Assembly: GCA_900893395.1 (NCBI GenBank)
Contig: CAAHFI011083114.1
Location: 1 to 20,436, forward strand
Direction: 5' to 3'
Length of the DNA stretch: 20,436 nucleotides
Source of the DNA: Euglena gracilis
Lineage: Eukaryota > Euglenozoa > Euglenophyceae > Euglenales > Euglenaceae
Shown here: piece by piece, positions 1 through 8,170 of the stretch
Layout: each line of letters starts with the position of its first letter
Numbering within the stretch: the first letter of the stretch is position 1
Position numbers and translations under genes: made by a program
The notes under the pieces: model-generated
Database searches by the model: none
Seen by the model: only the letters and a program-made list of their open reading frames with translations
What the model was told of the DNA's origin: nothing

Positions 1-558
1 TTTTTTGTGCTGACAATGGGAATCTCTGCTCCAGATTGCACCTTCTTCTTCGGCTTCTTCTCTTTTTTGTCCAGTACCTGCATTGGTGGCCTGGATTTGT
101 GGTCCACCCAATTCCCCTGATCGGGATGCAGGGATTGAATTGAAGCTGTACCCCAAGCTCTCACAGGGAACAGAGTTGAAGCTCTCAACGAAGCTGCTCT
201 GGGGAGAATTCTCACTTTCCCATCCTTCCGAAGAGATCCTTTGACTGGATGCAGGCAGGGCTGTGCGGAGGCTGGGGGGGGGGCTGGGTTCCTGGGTTCC
301 CGTCACAGCCCTGGATACAGGGGATTTTGTCTCTTGCGGGACCTTTGCCAGAACTGCGTCCAGGTTCTTGATGTCCACACCCCAGCCCCAGGAATCAGAC
401 CACACCTCAGTTGGGAGTTGGATTGTTGACTTCTGGTTCGACAGCGCTGACATCCAGGAAAGCTGCAAAAGACTCCATGATGCTGATTGACCTGTGCAGG
501 GAAAAGGGCGCATCACTGGCACAGGATTGTTGGCCTGAAAAATACTGTGCAACTTCAT
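1..558 (-). CDS. Partial low-complexity protein, runs off the left edge
   Basis: One minus-strand frame is free of stops from 597 to base 1. A start at 558 gives 186 codons with the end outside the window. The product is rich in Ser, Pro and Glu: a Trp-rich stretch (EVWSDSWGWGVD, from about base 408), a Ser/Phe stretch (SSFVESFNS), then a charged tail (QKREEAEEE). No domain is recognised. A second frame opens with ATG at 478 (MESFAAFLDVSAVEPEVNN) behind an acceptor-like CCCTGCACAG and closes within 23 codons, so the real first exon may change frame here. The length is unusual for chance and the stretch lacks the G-runs and palindromes of the rest of the window, which suggests a host gene. Function unknown. 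Confidence 0.45.
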   Translation of the reverse strand, partial: MKLHSIFQANNPVPVMRPFPCTGQSASWSLLQLSWMSALSNQKSTIQLPTEVWSDSWGWGVDIKNLDAVLAKVPQETKSPVSRAVTGTQEPSPPPSLRTALPASSQRISSEGWESENSPQSSFVESFNSVPCESLGYSFNSIPASRSGELGGPQIQATNAGTGQKREEAEEEGAIWSRDSHCQHKK

Positions 559-689
559 CCGGGGGCGGTCATCTCCATTGTTCCAAAAAAAAAACAGTCA
601 GCGAAGAGGAGCCTTTTCTTTAAAGAAAACCAGTGGGGCCTGGGCACACCGCTTGGGGGGGGGTCCGGGACCCCCCGCCCCCCCCCCCC

Positions 690-815
690 CACGCGGCCGT
701 TCGCCCCCCTCGTGCTCCGGTGGGTCAGATGTTTCTTGGTGGGACTCAGTGGACGTTCCCTTGGTTACTTTGTGGGACTCAGTGGACGTTCCCTTGGTCT
801 CTTTCACGGTCTGAG
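690..815 (-). CDS. Possible upstream exon with an 11-residue repeat
   Basis: A minus-strand frame beginning just after an acceptor-like CTTCACTCAG near 816 reads a Glu/Thr/Ser-rich segment in which KGTSTESH occurs twice, 11 residues apart. The 33-bp DNA period keeps the frame. It then runs into G-rich sequence near 690. The composition resembles the open frame at 1-558 downstream, so it may be an exon of the same gene. No domain is recognised. Confidence 0.22.
739..798. repeat. 33-bp tandem repeat, about 1.8 units
   Basis: GTGGGACTCAGTGGACGTTC plus CCTTGGT is present at 739-765 and again at 772-798. The period is divisible by three and the repeat is read as an 11-residue repeat on the minus strand. 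Confidence 0.8.
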
Positions 816-869
816 TGAAGCTATGCTACCCACCGTGAGAAAATCACACTGGAGCCGATGCGTTTAATG

Positions 870-1480
870 TCTACTTGCAACATTTTGCCGCCTTTCATCC
901 TCCACTGACACATTTCATGCACACGCCCAGGCCCTGTTTCCTAAGAAAGACATGGGATTTATTATTCTTATCATGCCGAATCCGATTTTTTTTCCCCACC
1001 ATATCTGCTGCCCAACCAGCGTGCGTAATGGCAGTGTGCCTGCGCCTTCAAAATCACCCCAATGACCTGCAGCTTGCTTGCTTGCTTGCAAGGTGAAGCC
1101 AGCCCTCTGGTCAGCTGGGGGGGGGTTGTTCACATAACCAAGTGATGTGCTCAAAATACGTTGCATTCTCTCCCAGAACTGTCAAAGTTTCACAGGTTTC
1201 CTCACCGACCACAGATTATTTTCCACGGGCCACAGGTTGAGTTTATCATTTTTGTGGCCGATTTTAGGTGAGGTCACTTCCGGAGAGTGTGGCCAACGAG
1301 AGGAGGTCGATTCGGAAAGCAAACAAAGACGTCCCAGTAGGATTCACTGCGAAAACGCGATAATCCCTAATACTACCCAACGCAGCTGGGTACCAAGCAA
1401 CCACAAACTGGGTTAAAGCTGGGTACCAACACACACGCAAAGGGTAGTCCGCCCGCCCGGACTCCACAAGGTGAGAAGAG
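870..1480. other. No gene recognised
   Basis: This stretch has ordinary composition with few G-runs. Visible items are a (GCTT)n-like run at 1071-1090 and CTGGGTACCA at 1387 and again at 1417. Open frames of 67-89 codons exist on both strands but none shows a domain. Confidence 0.6.
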
Positions 1481-1481
1481 A

Positions 1482-1996
1482 GTGCACGCGCGACCCAGCA
1501 AGCCGGCTATAGCCCCTAAAAAAAAAAAGGGTACCAAGTCCCTGAAACCACGTTTTGAATTGTTTTTTGTTCAATTTGGCGCATTCATCCGAAATGGAAA
1601 TGCATTTCGGAATGACAGGAATTCAGCAGATGTCGTCATTTGGCATGCTTGGAAGTATGATGTCGGGTGGTGCAGATCCCCAATCCCTGAACTTTCTGAA
1701 GGCCCGAACCAGGTTCAGAGCAGGGTCGTGCGGGGGGGGGTCCAGCTGAGGCGGTGCACAAGGTGCTTCCGCCGCGGCGTGGACCAAATTTTGTGGTCCA
1801 TTTTTTCGGAAAAATGTGATCTTGAGGTCTCCATGACCCCCCCCCCAGGTCCCCCCCCAGGTGACCCCGCCGTGACCCGCAAATCGAACCTTGGCCGGTC
1901 GAGGAAAAGAAAATGCCCAAATGACCCCCCCCCCCCCCAACTCCTGTCGCCCTCCTCCATGACCCTCTGGAGGTCGGGCCTGGTCGGCCCGACCAC
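1482..1996. other. G/C-run-rich stretch; weak minus-strand coding trace
   Basis: Runs of 7-10 C or G dominate 1730-1996. A minus-strand frame of 127 codons (1623-2006) contains NLVRAFRK followed by DIILPS around 1623-1715. This resembles VARAFRK...GVMLPS in the PHD-finger gene at 5510-6581. No PHD finger follows, so this is at most a degraded relic. GGTCGGCCCGACCA at 1981-1994 belongs to the palindrome family seen at 11745 and 20286. Confidence 0.3.
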
Positions 1997-2824
1997 ATAC
2001 CCTCACCCCCCCCCCTCAAAGTGGCCACCCTCCAGGCACTGTGGGACCCCAAAATGGCCACTCTGGCAGGGGGGACACTTTGGGGGGGGGATCAAATTTT
2101 GGCTTTCGGCGCCTTTGGCGCCAAGGAAAATGGCCACTTCGAGGAGGGAAACCAAAATTGCCAAAACATTTTGGCCACTTTGAGGGGGGGGACACTTTGA
2201 GGGGGGTGAGGGTAACACCCTTTTAAATAAATTGTGGCTGAGCCCAGATTTCAGCCTGAAAACGTGTTCAGCAGGGGGGCCCCCAAAAGAAAGTGGCCAC
2301 TTTGAGGAGGGAAAACCATTTTCGCCAAAACTTTTTGGCCACTCCGAAGGGGGGGACACTTTTCCGAAATTTTTTCGAAGTCCCGTAGGACCCAAAATAG
2401 TACCAAAACCCCCATTTGGGGTCATTTTTTGTACTTTCTTATGAAATTTAGCATTTTTTTTGGAGGTCAGATGATCCAGAAAAATCGATTTTTTTTCTCG
2501 TAATTTGTTGTCAGAAACTGTGAGTTTTACTTACATTTCGGGTCAAAATCTGGGCCTTCGGCCCAAAAACCGGGGGGGGTATTATTTTTTCGCCCGAAGT
2601 CCCGGCCCGAGGGGGGGTATTACCCTCACCCTGTCCCCCCCCCTCAGAGTGGCCAAAAAGTTTTGGCGAAAATGGTTTTCCCTCCCTCAAAGTGGCCACT
2701 TTCTTTTGGCGCCAAAACCCAAAAATTGCCCCCCCCCTCCCAAAGTGTCCCCTCCCCCAGAGTGGCCGTTTTGGGGTCGCGTGGTGCTTGGAGGGTGGCC
2801 ACTTTGGGGGGGGGGTGAGGGTAT
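1997..2824. mobile_element. Foldback element with arms of about 220 bp
   Basis: The left arm (1997-2220) and right arm (2614-2824) are inverted copies. Both begin outside with ATACCCTCACC followed by a C-run and CAAAGTGGCCACCCTCC, carry TTTTGGCGCCAA-like and AAAGTGGCCACTTTGAGG blocks, and end inside with TGAGGGTAA/TACCC. Arm identity is moderate, with several indels in G-runs. The 390-bp loop contains a third copy of the central block (2280-2360) and a 45-bp dispersed motif at 2230. No coding region is convincing. This is a non-autonomous element of unknown superfamily. Confidence 0.7.
2230..2275 (+). repeat. Dispersed motif AATTGTGGCTGAGCCCAGAT
   Basis: The motif AATTGTGGCTGAGCCCAGAT continues TTCAGCCTGAAAACGTGTTCAGC. 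It recurs at 6899-6924 (+), 6945-6984 (-), 9734-9771 (+, diverged) and 11586-11628 (-). In three places a GGGGCCCC-type run adjoins it. Confidence 0.8.
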
Positions 2825-2950
2825 TTGGGGGGGTATTATTTGGGGAGGGTTTAACACCCAACGTGGTTTTCTTTCTTTCCCTGTTTGGTGGCTTGTCTGT
2901 GTTGACAGTGTCAGCAGGTGGTACCGTTTACGTGTTCCCACTCCCCACAT

Positions 2951-3096
2951 CAGTCCCTCACGATGTTCAACGCCGACCCCTCGGTCCCCTGACCCCCCTT
3001 CAGTCCCTCACGATGTTCAATGCTGACCCCTCGACCCCCCTTCAGTCCCTCATGATGTTCAGCGCCGACCCCTCGACCCCTCCCTCCTTGTCTTTT
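2951..3096 (+). repeat. 42-50-bp tandem repeat, three units
   Basis: Units start at 2951, 3001 and 3043 with CAGTCCCTCACGATGTTCAA and end in CCCCTCGACCCCCCTT-like sequence. The first unit is 50 bp and the second 42 bp. A fourth CAGTCCCT lies at 3097. The uneven period does not support a coding repeat. Confidence 0.8.
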
Positions 3097-3339
3097 TCAG
3101 TCCCTGTTGTTGTTCTCGAGTGGCACTCGCTCTTGGTGTGCCCGCGGGCGGCGTGGTGCTTGGCTATGCCACGCTGACCCGCGGCACTGCGCCTCCACAC
3201 CAAACCAAACCAACCCCCCCCCCCCGCGTGGCCCGTGCGTAGCCGCTCGCCCCCCCCCCTCAAGCCCCCCCCACCACCTCTTCCGTTGTTCTGGTGGCAC
3301 CAATGGACCAATTAGGGGGGGAGGTGGTATTCTATTTCA

Positions 3340-3640
3340 GAAATTCTCCAAAAATGGCAAAACGGAAATTGTTGCTTCAAAAACCCCCAATTTCTGGCCC
3401 AAGACCACCCCAAAATTGCTCAAATATGATTGCCACCTGTCTACAAACCCTTTGGACTTTTTGGCACTTTTTATTTGGGTCCCCAGACGCCGGTTTCACG
3501 CCCGAACCGGCGTCTGGGACGCCGGTTCGGCGCAGAAATTTCCCACCCGAACCGGCGTCCCAGACGCTGGTTCGGGCGTGAAACCGGAGCCCCCAGACAC
3601 GGTTTCAGGACAGAACCGGCGTTCACCCCCTTCGGGCCAG
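3340..3640 (+). repeat. Dispersed palindromic repeat, inverted copy of 9975-10235
   Basis: 3340-3490 (GGAAATTGTTGC, CCCCAATTTCTGGCC, ATATGATTGCC, TGTCTACAAACC, TTTTTGGCAC) matches the reverse complement of 10075-10235 with moderate divergence. It is followed by an imperfect hairpin with arms 3492-3530 and 3547-3585 (39 bp, one mismatch) made of GAACCGGCGTCTGGGACGCC units. A further GGACAGAACCGGCGTT lies near 3608. No gene is seen. Confidence 0.75.
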
Positions 3641-3689
3641 GGAGCACTTAGAAATACGTTCACTTGCGTTCCCCTTTAGGCCCAGGGGG

Positions 3690-4190
3690 AACAGCCAAAA
3701 TTTCCCAAGTTAATTCCAAAAAAAACCCAGGGGGTTCAAACATAAAATCTCCCACCCAAACTCTGAAAAAGCCATGGGGGTTCCAGCCCTATTCCCCAAC
3801 CGCATTTCTGAAAAAAAGACCCAGCGGGGTCCAGCCAAAATTTCCCAACCGTGATACAATGAAAAAACCCAGGGGGGTCCAGCCAAAATTTCCCAACCGT
3901 ATGTCTGAAAACCCCGGGGGTCCAGCCAACATTTATCAAGGGGGGTCCAGCCAACATTTAACAACCGTATTTCTAAAAAAAACCCAGGGGGGTCCAGCCA
4001 AAATTTCCCAACCGTAATTCTAAGAAAAACCCAGGAGAGGACAGTCAACATGTATTTCTGAAATAACCCAGGGCGGGTCCAGCCAAAATTTCCCTGCCGT
4101 ACGTCTGAAAAAACCCAGGGGGGTCCACCCAAAATTTCCCAACCGTACTTCTGAAAAAGCCCAGTGGGGTCCAGCCAAAATTTCCGTAGT
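3690..4190 (+). repeat. 47-bp tandem array
   Basis: About ten diverged units have the core GGGGGGTCCAGCCAAAATTT followed by CCCAACCGTATTTCTGAAAAAACCCA. TCCAGCC (or a close form) starts at 3782, 3830, 3878, 3921, 3946, 3993, 4078, 4124 and 4170, mostly 46-48 bp apart. The same unit recurs at 10360-10600. A long minus-strand open frame across it is only the repeat translated. Confidence 0.85.
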
Positions 4191-4417
4191 GTGTTTCCTT
4201 GCCGGCAATATGTTTTGCCCTGTAAAAAATTGATGCAGCTGTGGCTCCCTGATTGCCTAGCAGTCCTCCCCCCACCTCAGAAACTGCAAAACCACTTGCT
4301 GCCACATTCATGATATTTTGCACTCAGCAATTGTGCCTCTTATCCCCCTTCAGCCGAGGAGATTTTTGTTTCTGGGGTCACATTGGCACACTTTTTTGCA
4401 CAAAATACAGTCCCAAA
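4190..4417. other. No feature seen
   Basis: The sequence has mixed composition without recognisable repeats or coding potential. Confidence 0.5.
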
Positions 4418-4545
4418 CGGACGCCGGGTTTTGGACAGAACCGGCGTTCCTAAACACCGGGTTTAGGACAGAACGGCGTCCGGAAAACCCGTGGGGGGGG
4501 AAAACCGGTTCTGTCCTGAACCCGGCGTCTCAAACGCCGGGTTAA
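4418..4545 (+). repeat. GACGCCGG inverted-repeat block, direct copy of 8760-8885
   Basis: The block runs GGACGCCGGG, TTTTGGACAGAACCGGCGTT, CCGGGTTTAGGACAGAA, CGGCGTCCGGAAAACCCGTG, a G-run, CCGGTTCTGTCCTGAACCCG, GCGTCTCAAACGCCGG. It can fold on itself in several registers and is about 90% like the block at 8760-8885 in the same orientation. Confidence 0.8.
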
Positions 4546-4591
4546 TTGAGCATTTGGGTCCGGGGAATATTTTTTTTCATGCGGCGAATAA

Positions 4592-5056
4592 AAATTTTTT
4601 GGTACTTGTCTGTTATCGCACGACGCACCCCCCCCTTTTGGTTATCGCACGACGCCCTTGGAACGGCCAGAATGCTTTCCCTTGGGGTCTCTTTCAACCG
4701 TTTTGGGTGGTTTTTGTGGTTATTTTGAAGGAGAGGCCCTGCCGTACCCCTTGGCACACACAACGGGGAAACCCAAAGGCGGCAGACCAGCAGGGAAAAA
4801 GAAAGATAAAGGCCGCCGACCATTTGGCCCGGAAGGGGGATTTGCCATCCCTGAAAGAACATGGAGAAACAAGGACATTTGCCTAAATTTGGCCGAACTC
4901 GAAATGGGGCGAAAAGTTCACAACGACAGGTCCTAACCCTAACCCCATTCCTCCCAATAACCCAATACAGTCACCGGAAGAGGAAAGGAAGGCGTCGTGC
5001 GATAACCAAAAGGGGGGGGGTGCGTCGTGCGATAACAGACAAGTACCAAATTTTTT
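4592..5056. mobile_element. MITE-like element with 65-bp inverted ends
   Basis: The left end (4592-4656) and right end (4991-5056) are near-perfect inverted copies: TTTGGTACTTGTCTGTTATC, GCACGACGCA, a C-run, CTTTTGGTTATCGCACGACG. Each end holds GTTATCGCACGACGC twice in direct order. The interior is about 335 bp and includes an AT-hook-like open frame. I could not find a convincing target duplication. Confidence 0.75.
4658..4936 (+). CDS. Small basic ORF with an AT-hook-like motif
   Basis: This 92-codon frame inside the inverted-repeat element has a basic centre (GKPKGGRPAGKKKDKGRRP, about residues 37-55; GRPAGKKK resembles an AT hook, a DNA minor-groove motif) and a polar tail (ERTWRNKDICLNLAELEMGR). 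The sequence upstream of 4730 (GGTTATTTTGAAG) looks like a splice acceptor, so only 4730-4936 may be coding. It could be the remnant of a transposon protein or an exon picked up by the element. No family is recognised. Confidence 0.25.
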   Translation: MERPECFPLGSLSTVLGGFCGYFEGEALPYPLAHTTGKPKGGRPAGKKKDKGRRPFGPEGGFAIPERTWRNKDICLNLAELEMGRKVHNDRS

Positions 5057-5224
5057 GCCCTCTCTCTAAAGGAATTTCTGGCCCCTCCCTATTTGCCCAG
5101 GTTTTGAATAGTGCTGAGCTCTTAATGGGTGCACGTAATGGACGTTGGAAAAGAATAGAACTGCGAATTTCGCAGAGATTCACATCATTTTTTTTTTTCG
5201 GTTTTTCGACTTTTTTGACCTGTA

Positions 5225-5261
5225 GCCCGCCAAATGCCTGCCCTGAAATTCGTGGTCATGA
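5225..5261 (+). repeat. 37-bp repeat, left copy
   Basis: GCCCGCCAAATGCCTGCCCT continues GAAATTCGTGGTCATGA. The inverted copy at 6844-6880 differs at one base, and another inverted copy lies at 11641-11677. The core GCCTGCCCTG..TTCGTGG..ATGAACAC recurs, diverged, at 9559 and 9783. Confidence 0.85.
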
Positions 5262-5266
5262 ACACA

Positions 5267-5357
5267 TTTTCCATGAGGGCATTTGTGGCAATGACACGTT
5301 TTCCATTACGGCATCTGTGGCAATGACACGTTTTCCATTACGGCATCTGTGGCAATC
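5267..5357 (+). repeat. 32-bp tandem array, left block
   Basis: Three units start at 5267, 5299 and 5331: TTTTCCATTACGGCATCTGT followed by GGCAATGACACG. The orientation is the same as in the larger block at 6617-6785 on the other side of the PHD-finger gene. Confidence 0.9.
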
Positions 5358-5509
5358 AAGTGTAAGATGGAAAAAGTGCTAGCATGAAAATTCGGCGACA
5401 GGTTGAGAGGCCGGGGTGGTCCTCAACGGGTGAGGCGGGTTGGGGCACTCTACAACACAGGAAACGACCAGAAGTTGCCTTGGAGCACAACGACAAGCAG
5501 TGGGAGACA

Positions 5510-6581
5510 TCACGGAAGACGACACGCTTTACACAAAAAAGAGCCATATTTTGGTGGCCGCTGCAAATCTTGGCAATGAAAATGATATGCCAAACCGCAG
5601 GCGTCACACAGAACTTTGTTCAGCTCGACACAATTTGGATTTTTGGGAATGGCAACACCACAAAAACCACATTTGTCCTGTTTTATAGGCAGTCGGGACA
5701 CAGCACGAGGCACAGGGGTTGGTCAGGAGGGGAAGGCACTACGGAGCCGCTAGGCGCAGGAGCGGAATGTTGCTCGGCGGAAGGCAACATAACTCCCTCG
5801 GGCGTGGTTTTGCGGAATGCCCGAGCGACGGCATTCACGTATGTATGAAAAGAGGTTGCCGAACGATTCCCTGAAACGAACATAGTTCCCGACTGCTGCT
5901 CACGTTGAGCCACACATTGTTCAATGACGGTCGCCTCATCGAACAACAGGCTGGTTCCAGCTCCCATCCTGTCCAAGCAACAAAGAAATCATCCAGCTCA
6001 GGATAAGATGCTTGCCGATGTTGACACAGTTTGGCGAACTCCAAACAGGAGCTTTGGCAGGGGGGGGGGGGTCCCGAGGTCAGTTTTTTTTGCATTTTTT
6101 GGCACTTTTTGCTGTACTGTCTCAACACAGGGGGGGGAGGGCCTGGGGTCCCAACTGTACTGCCAACCCCCCCCTCAAAAATTGGCCAAAAACCGGCGCG
6201 AAGGCGCCGGAAAAAATTTTTGGGCCTTTTTTTTGGTCCAAAAAGGCCATTTTTGGTGTCAAAATTTTCATCTGTCTCGGACCGTTCGGCACCAGGGGGG
6301 GGGGTCCCAAAAATCCCAACTGTACAGGGGGGGAGGGGGGGGGTCCCAAAAAACCCCAACTGTACTGCCGTCGCCCCACAGTTGGCAACAGCAGCAAGCT
6401 CTGCACCTACGGTGCCAGACTTTTTCTTCGTGTTGCCCTGTGCCAGCAAGGTGCCATGAAGGGGGTCAACCGAGGGGCTTCTTGGCATCTTGCTGGTATA
6501 CCGCAAGAGCAGCCAGGAACAGTTCCGTCCTAGGGGAGGTAGCAAAAGACCATTCACGAAGTTTGCCGTGCGTTCAGCCAT
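5510..6581 (-). pseudogene. PHD-finger gene, copy A (spliced or decayed)
   Basis: Conserved blocks lie in order on the minus strand: start MAERTANFVNGLL (ATG at 6581); ELFLAALAVYQQDAKKP; VDPLHGTLL; a G-rich interruption (about 6061-6370); YPELDDFF; SLLFDEATVIEQ (about 5930-5900); FHTYVNAVARAFRK; a Pro/Ser linker; and a C4HC3 PHD finger at 5673-5515 with CGFC, CDAC, YHFHC and CKAC. Stop at 5510. PHD fingers usually read histone H3 tails; whether this one does is unknown. An acceptor TTCTTTGTTGCTTGGACAG precedes the SLL block. Neighbouring blocks fall in different frames, so there are short introns, decay or homopolymer errors. The same blocks occur in copy B (11059-13826). About 230 residues; no catalytic domain seen. 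Confidence 0.6.
6061..6370. other. G-run-rich interruption of the PHD gene copy A
   Basis: This segment separates the HGTLL and LDDFF blocks of copy A and has no counterpart at that point in copy B. It carries G-runs of 7-12, the phrase CCCAACTGTAC three times, and a hairpin CCGGCGCGAAGGCGCCGG near 6193. It could be an intron (donor-like GCA|GTACAG near 6368) or an inserted repeat. Confidence 0.5.
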
Positions 6582-6616
6582 AGTGGAGGGCTGCGAGAAA
6601 AAGGGGGGGTACCACA

Positions 6617-6785
6617 TTTTCCATTACGGCATCTGTGGCATTGACACGGTTTCCATTACGGCATCTGTGGCAATGACACGTTTTCCATTAAGGCATCTGT
6701 GGCAATGACACGTTTTCCATTAAGGCATCTGTGGCAATGACACGTTTTCCATTACGGCATCTGTGGTAAGGCACGTTTCCATTAG
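6617..6785 (+). repeat. 32-bp tandem array, right block
   Basis: Units start at 6617, 6649, 6681, 6713 and 6745, with a partial one at 6776. They are almost identical, varying ATTACGG/ATTAAGG. The array begins 36 bp upstream of the start codon of PHD gene copy A, so it occupies that gene's promoter position. Regulatory use is only a possibility. Confidence 0.9.
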
Positions 6786-6843
6786 GTCACCCTTTTTTCG
6801 GTCCGAATTTCACATTTTCGCGTTTTTTGACCCCTGGCGTGAA

Positions 6844-6880
6844 TCATGACCACGAATTTCAGGGCTGGCATTTGGCGGGC
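6844..6880 (-). repeat. 37-bp repeat, right inverted copy
   Basis: TCATGACCACGAATTTCAGG continues GCTGGCATTTGGCGGGC, the inverse of 5225-5261 with one mismatch. Outside it, CTGAACATGTTTTTAA is shared with the copy at 11677, so the repeat reaches beyond the inverted part and 6880 may not be a true element end. Confidence 0.85.
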
Positions 6881-6897
6881 TCTGAACATGTTTTTAA

Positions 6898-6985
6898 ACA
6901 AATTGTGGCTGACCCAGATTTCAGGGTTCGGGCCCCCTGCTGAACACGTTTTCAGGCTGAAATCTGGGCTCAGCCACAATTTGTG
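6898..6985. repeat. Hairpin of the AATTGTGGCTGAGCCC motif
   Basis: Arms 6898-6924 and 6957-6985 pair nearly perfectly around a 32-bp loop containing GGGCCCCC. Confidence 0.8.
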
Positions 6986-7611
6986 TGTAGAAAACGCTCA
7001 TTTTCGGCTCTAAAACAGTTTTTCCATGACCGGAGGCCAAAAAACATGGTTTCGGGCCAAATAAATTTTTCGGACTGTTTGACCCGTTTTTGACCCAAAG
7101 TCAATGGGTTTCGGGCCCAAAACGGGGTCCTAGGCGGTAGACTGGGGGGGGGTCCTGGGTGGTCGGCCGACTAGTCGGCCGACCACCCAATTGGTCGGCC
7201 GACTAGGCCTGGTCGCAGCTAGTCGGCGAGACAGGGGGGGGTCCTGGGTGGTCGGCGGACTAGTCGGCCGACCACCCACTCTAATGTAGTTACGGGCCAG
7301 TTTCGCCGACTTTTTATGAAGAAAATTGTATGCAAACTAGTCGGTGGCTAGTCGGTGGCATAAAAATGGTCTGTGGCGGGTCCCAAACCACCCGGAAATG
7401 GTCCGGATGGGGCCAAATAAGTGCCTTACACCAACAGGAACACCCTCAGATGGAAATTTTTGGTCGGTGGGGGTCGGTGGGCCCTTGATGGGGTCCGGAG
7501 GGGTAAAAAACCAATGACGAAACAGGGATTACATGAAAATCCTTTAGAAATGCAAGCATTCTGCATCAGGACAGGCTGAAAACTCCCCCCTCCACCCCCA
7601 CCCGAGCCCAG

Positions 7612-7919
7612 ATAACAAAATCCCTTCTATGTTGGCAACATACTCGGGGGCTAAGTCGTTTTTGTGGCTCACTTTGGCATAGGCGGGGGGGGCTCCGCCC
7701 CCCCGCACCCCCCCCCTCAAATAACAAAATCCCTTCTATGTTGGCAACATACTCCGGGGCTAAGTCGTTTTTGTGGCTCACTTTGGCATAGGCGGGGGGG
7801 CTCCGCCCCCCCGCACCCCCCCTCAAATAACAAAATCCCTTCTATGTTGGCAACATACTCCGGGGTTAAGTCGTTTTTGTGGCTCACTTTGGCATAGGCG
7901 GGGGGGCTCCGCCCCCCCC
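7612..7919 (+). repeat. 106-109-bp tandem array, three units
   Basis: Units start at 7612, 7721 and 7827 with ATAACAAAATCCCTTCTATG, TTGGCAACATACTCCGGGGC, TAAGTCGTTTTTGTGGCTCA and CTTTGGCATA, and end in the hairpin GCGGGGGGGCTCCGCCCCCC. The units are almost identical. A partial, diverged fourth unit lies at 8886-8938. The period is not a multiple of three, so the frames across it are not coding. Confidence 0.9.
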
Positions 7920-7933
7920 CCTCTACTACAAAA

Positions 7934-8054
7934 AAGAGGTGTCGGACGCCGGTTCTGTCCAAAGCCCGGCGTTCCAAACGCCGGTTCCGTCCGAAGGACG
8001 GAACCGGCGTTTGGAACGCCGGGCTTTGGACAGAACCGGCGTCCGACACCTCTT
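7934..8054. repeat. Perfect hairpin, 59-bp arms, 3-nt loop
   Basis: 7934-7992 and 7996-8054 are exact reverse complements around GAA. Each arm carries AAGAGGTGTCGGACGCCGGT, TCTGTCCAAAGCCCGGCGTT and CCAAACGCCGGTTCCGTCC. It follows the 107-bp array directly. Perfect arms imply recent origin or ongoing correction. Confidence 0.95.
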
Positions 8055-8056
8055 GT

Positions 8057-8104
8057 TTAAGCCGGCGTTTTAGAGACGCCGGGCTCAGGACAGAACCGGC
8101 GTCC
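8057..8104 (+). repeat. Inverted pair with 8840-8885, left member
   Basis: TTAAGCCGGCGTTTTAGAGA, CGCCGGGCTCAGGACAGAAC, CGGCGTCC is the near-exact inverse of 8840-8885. The pair encloses the 291-bp repeat region. Confidence 0.85.
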
Positions 8105-8170
8105 CCACCTTCGGCCAAAGGACACTCCCAGGACCAATCTCCGACCACTGATCTGCAATGTCACACCACT

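Noticed and set aside
1636-2061. Gly-rich minus-strand frame of 141 codons
   Set aside because: Composition comes from C-runs; it overlaps the start of the foldback element and shows no domain.
3710-4132. 140-codon minus-strand open frame with repeated GKFWLDPPGFF
   Set aside because: It is the 47-bp array translated; the period is not a multiple of three and the second array at 10360-10600 does not keep the frame.
4932-4946. CCTAACCCTAACCCC, telomere-like
   Set aside because: Only two units inside a small element; not a telomere or a convincing interstitial telomeric tract.
5267-6785. CRISPR-like reading of the 32-bp arrays
   Set aside because: Units are contiguous with no variable spacers, and the setting is eukaryotic.
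7566-8148. Minus-strand frames with repeated EYVANIEGILLFEGG
   Set aside because: They are translations of the 106-109-bp tandem array and the adjoining hairpin; unit lengths shift the frame.
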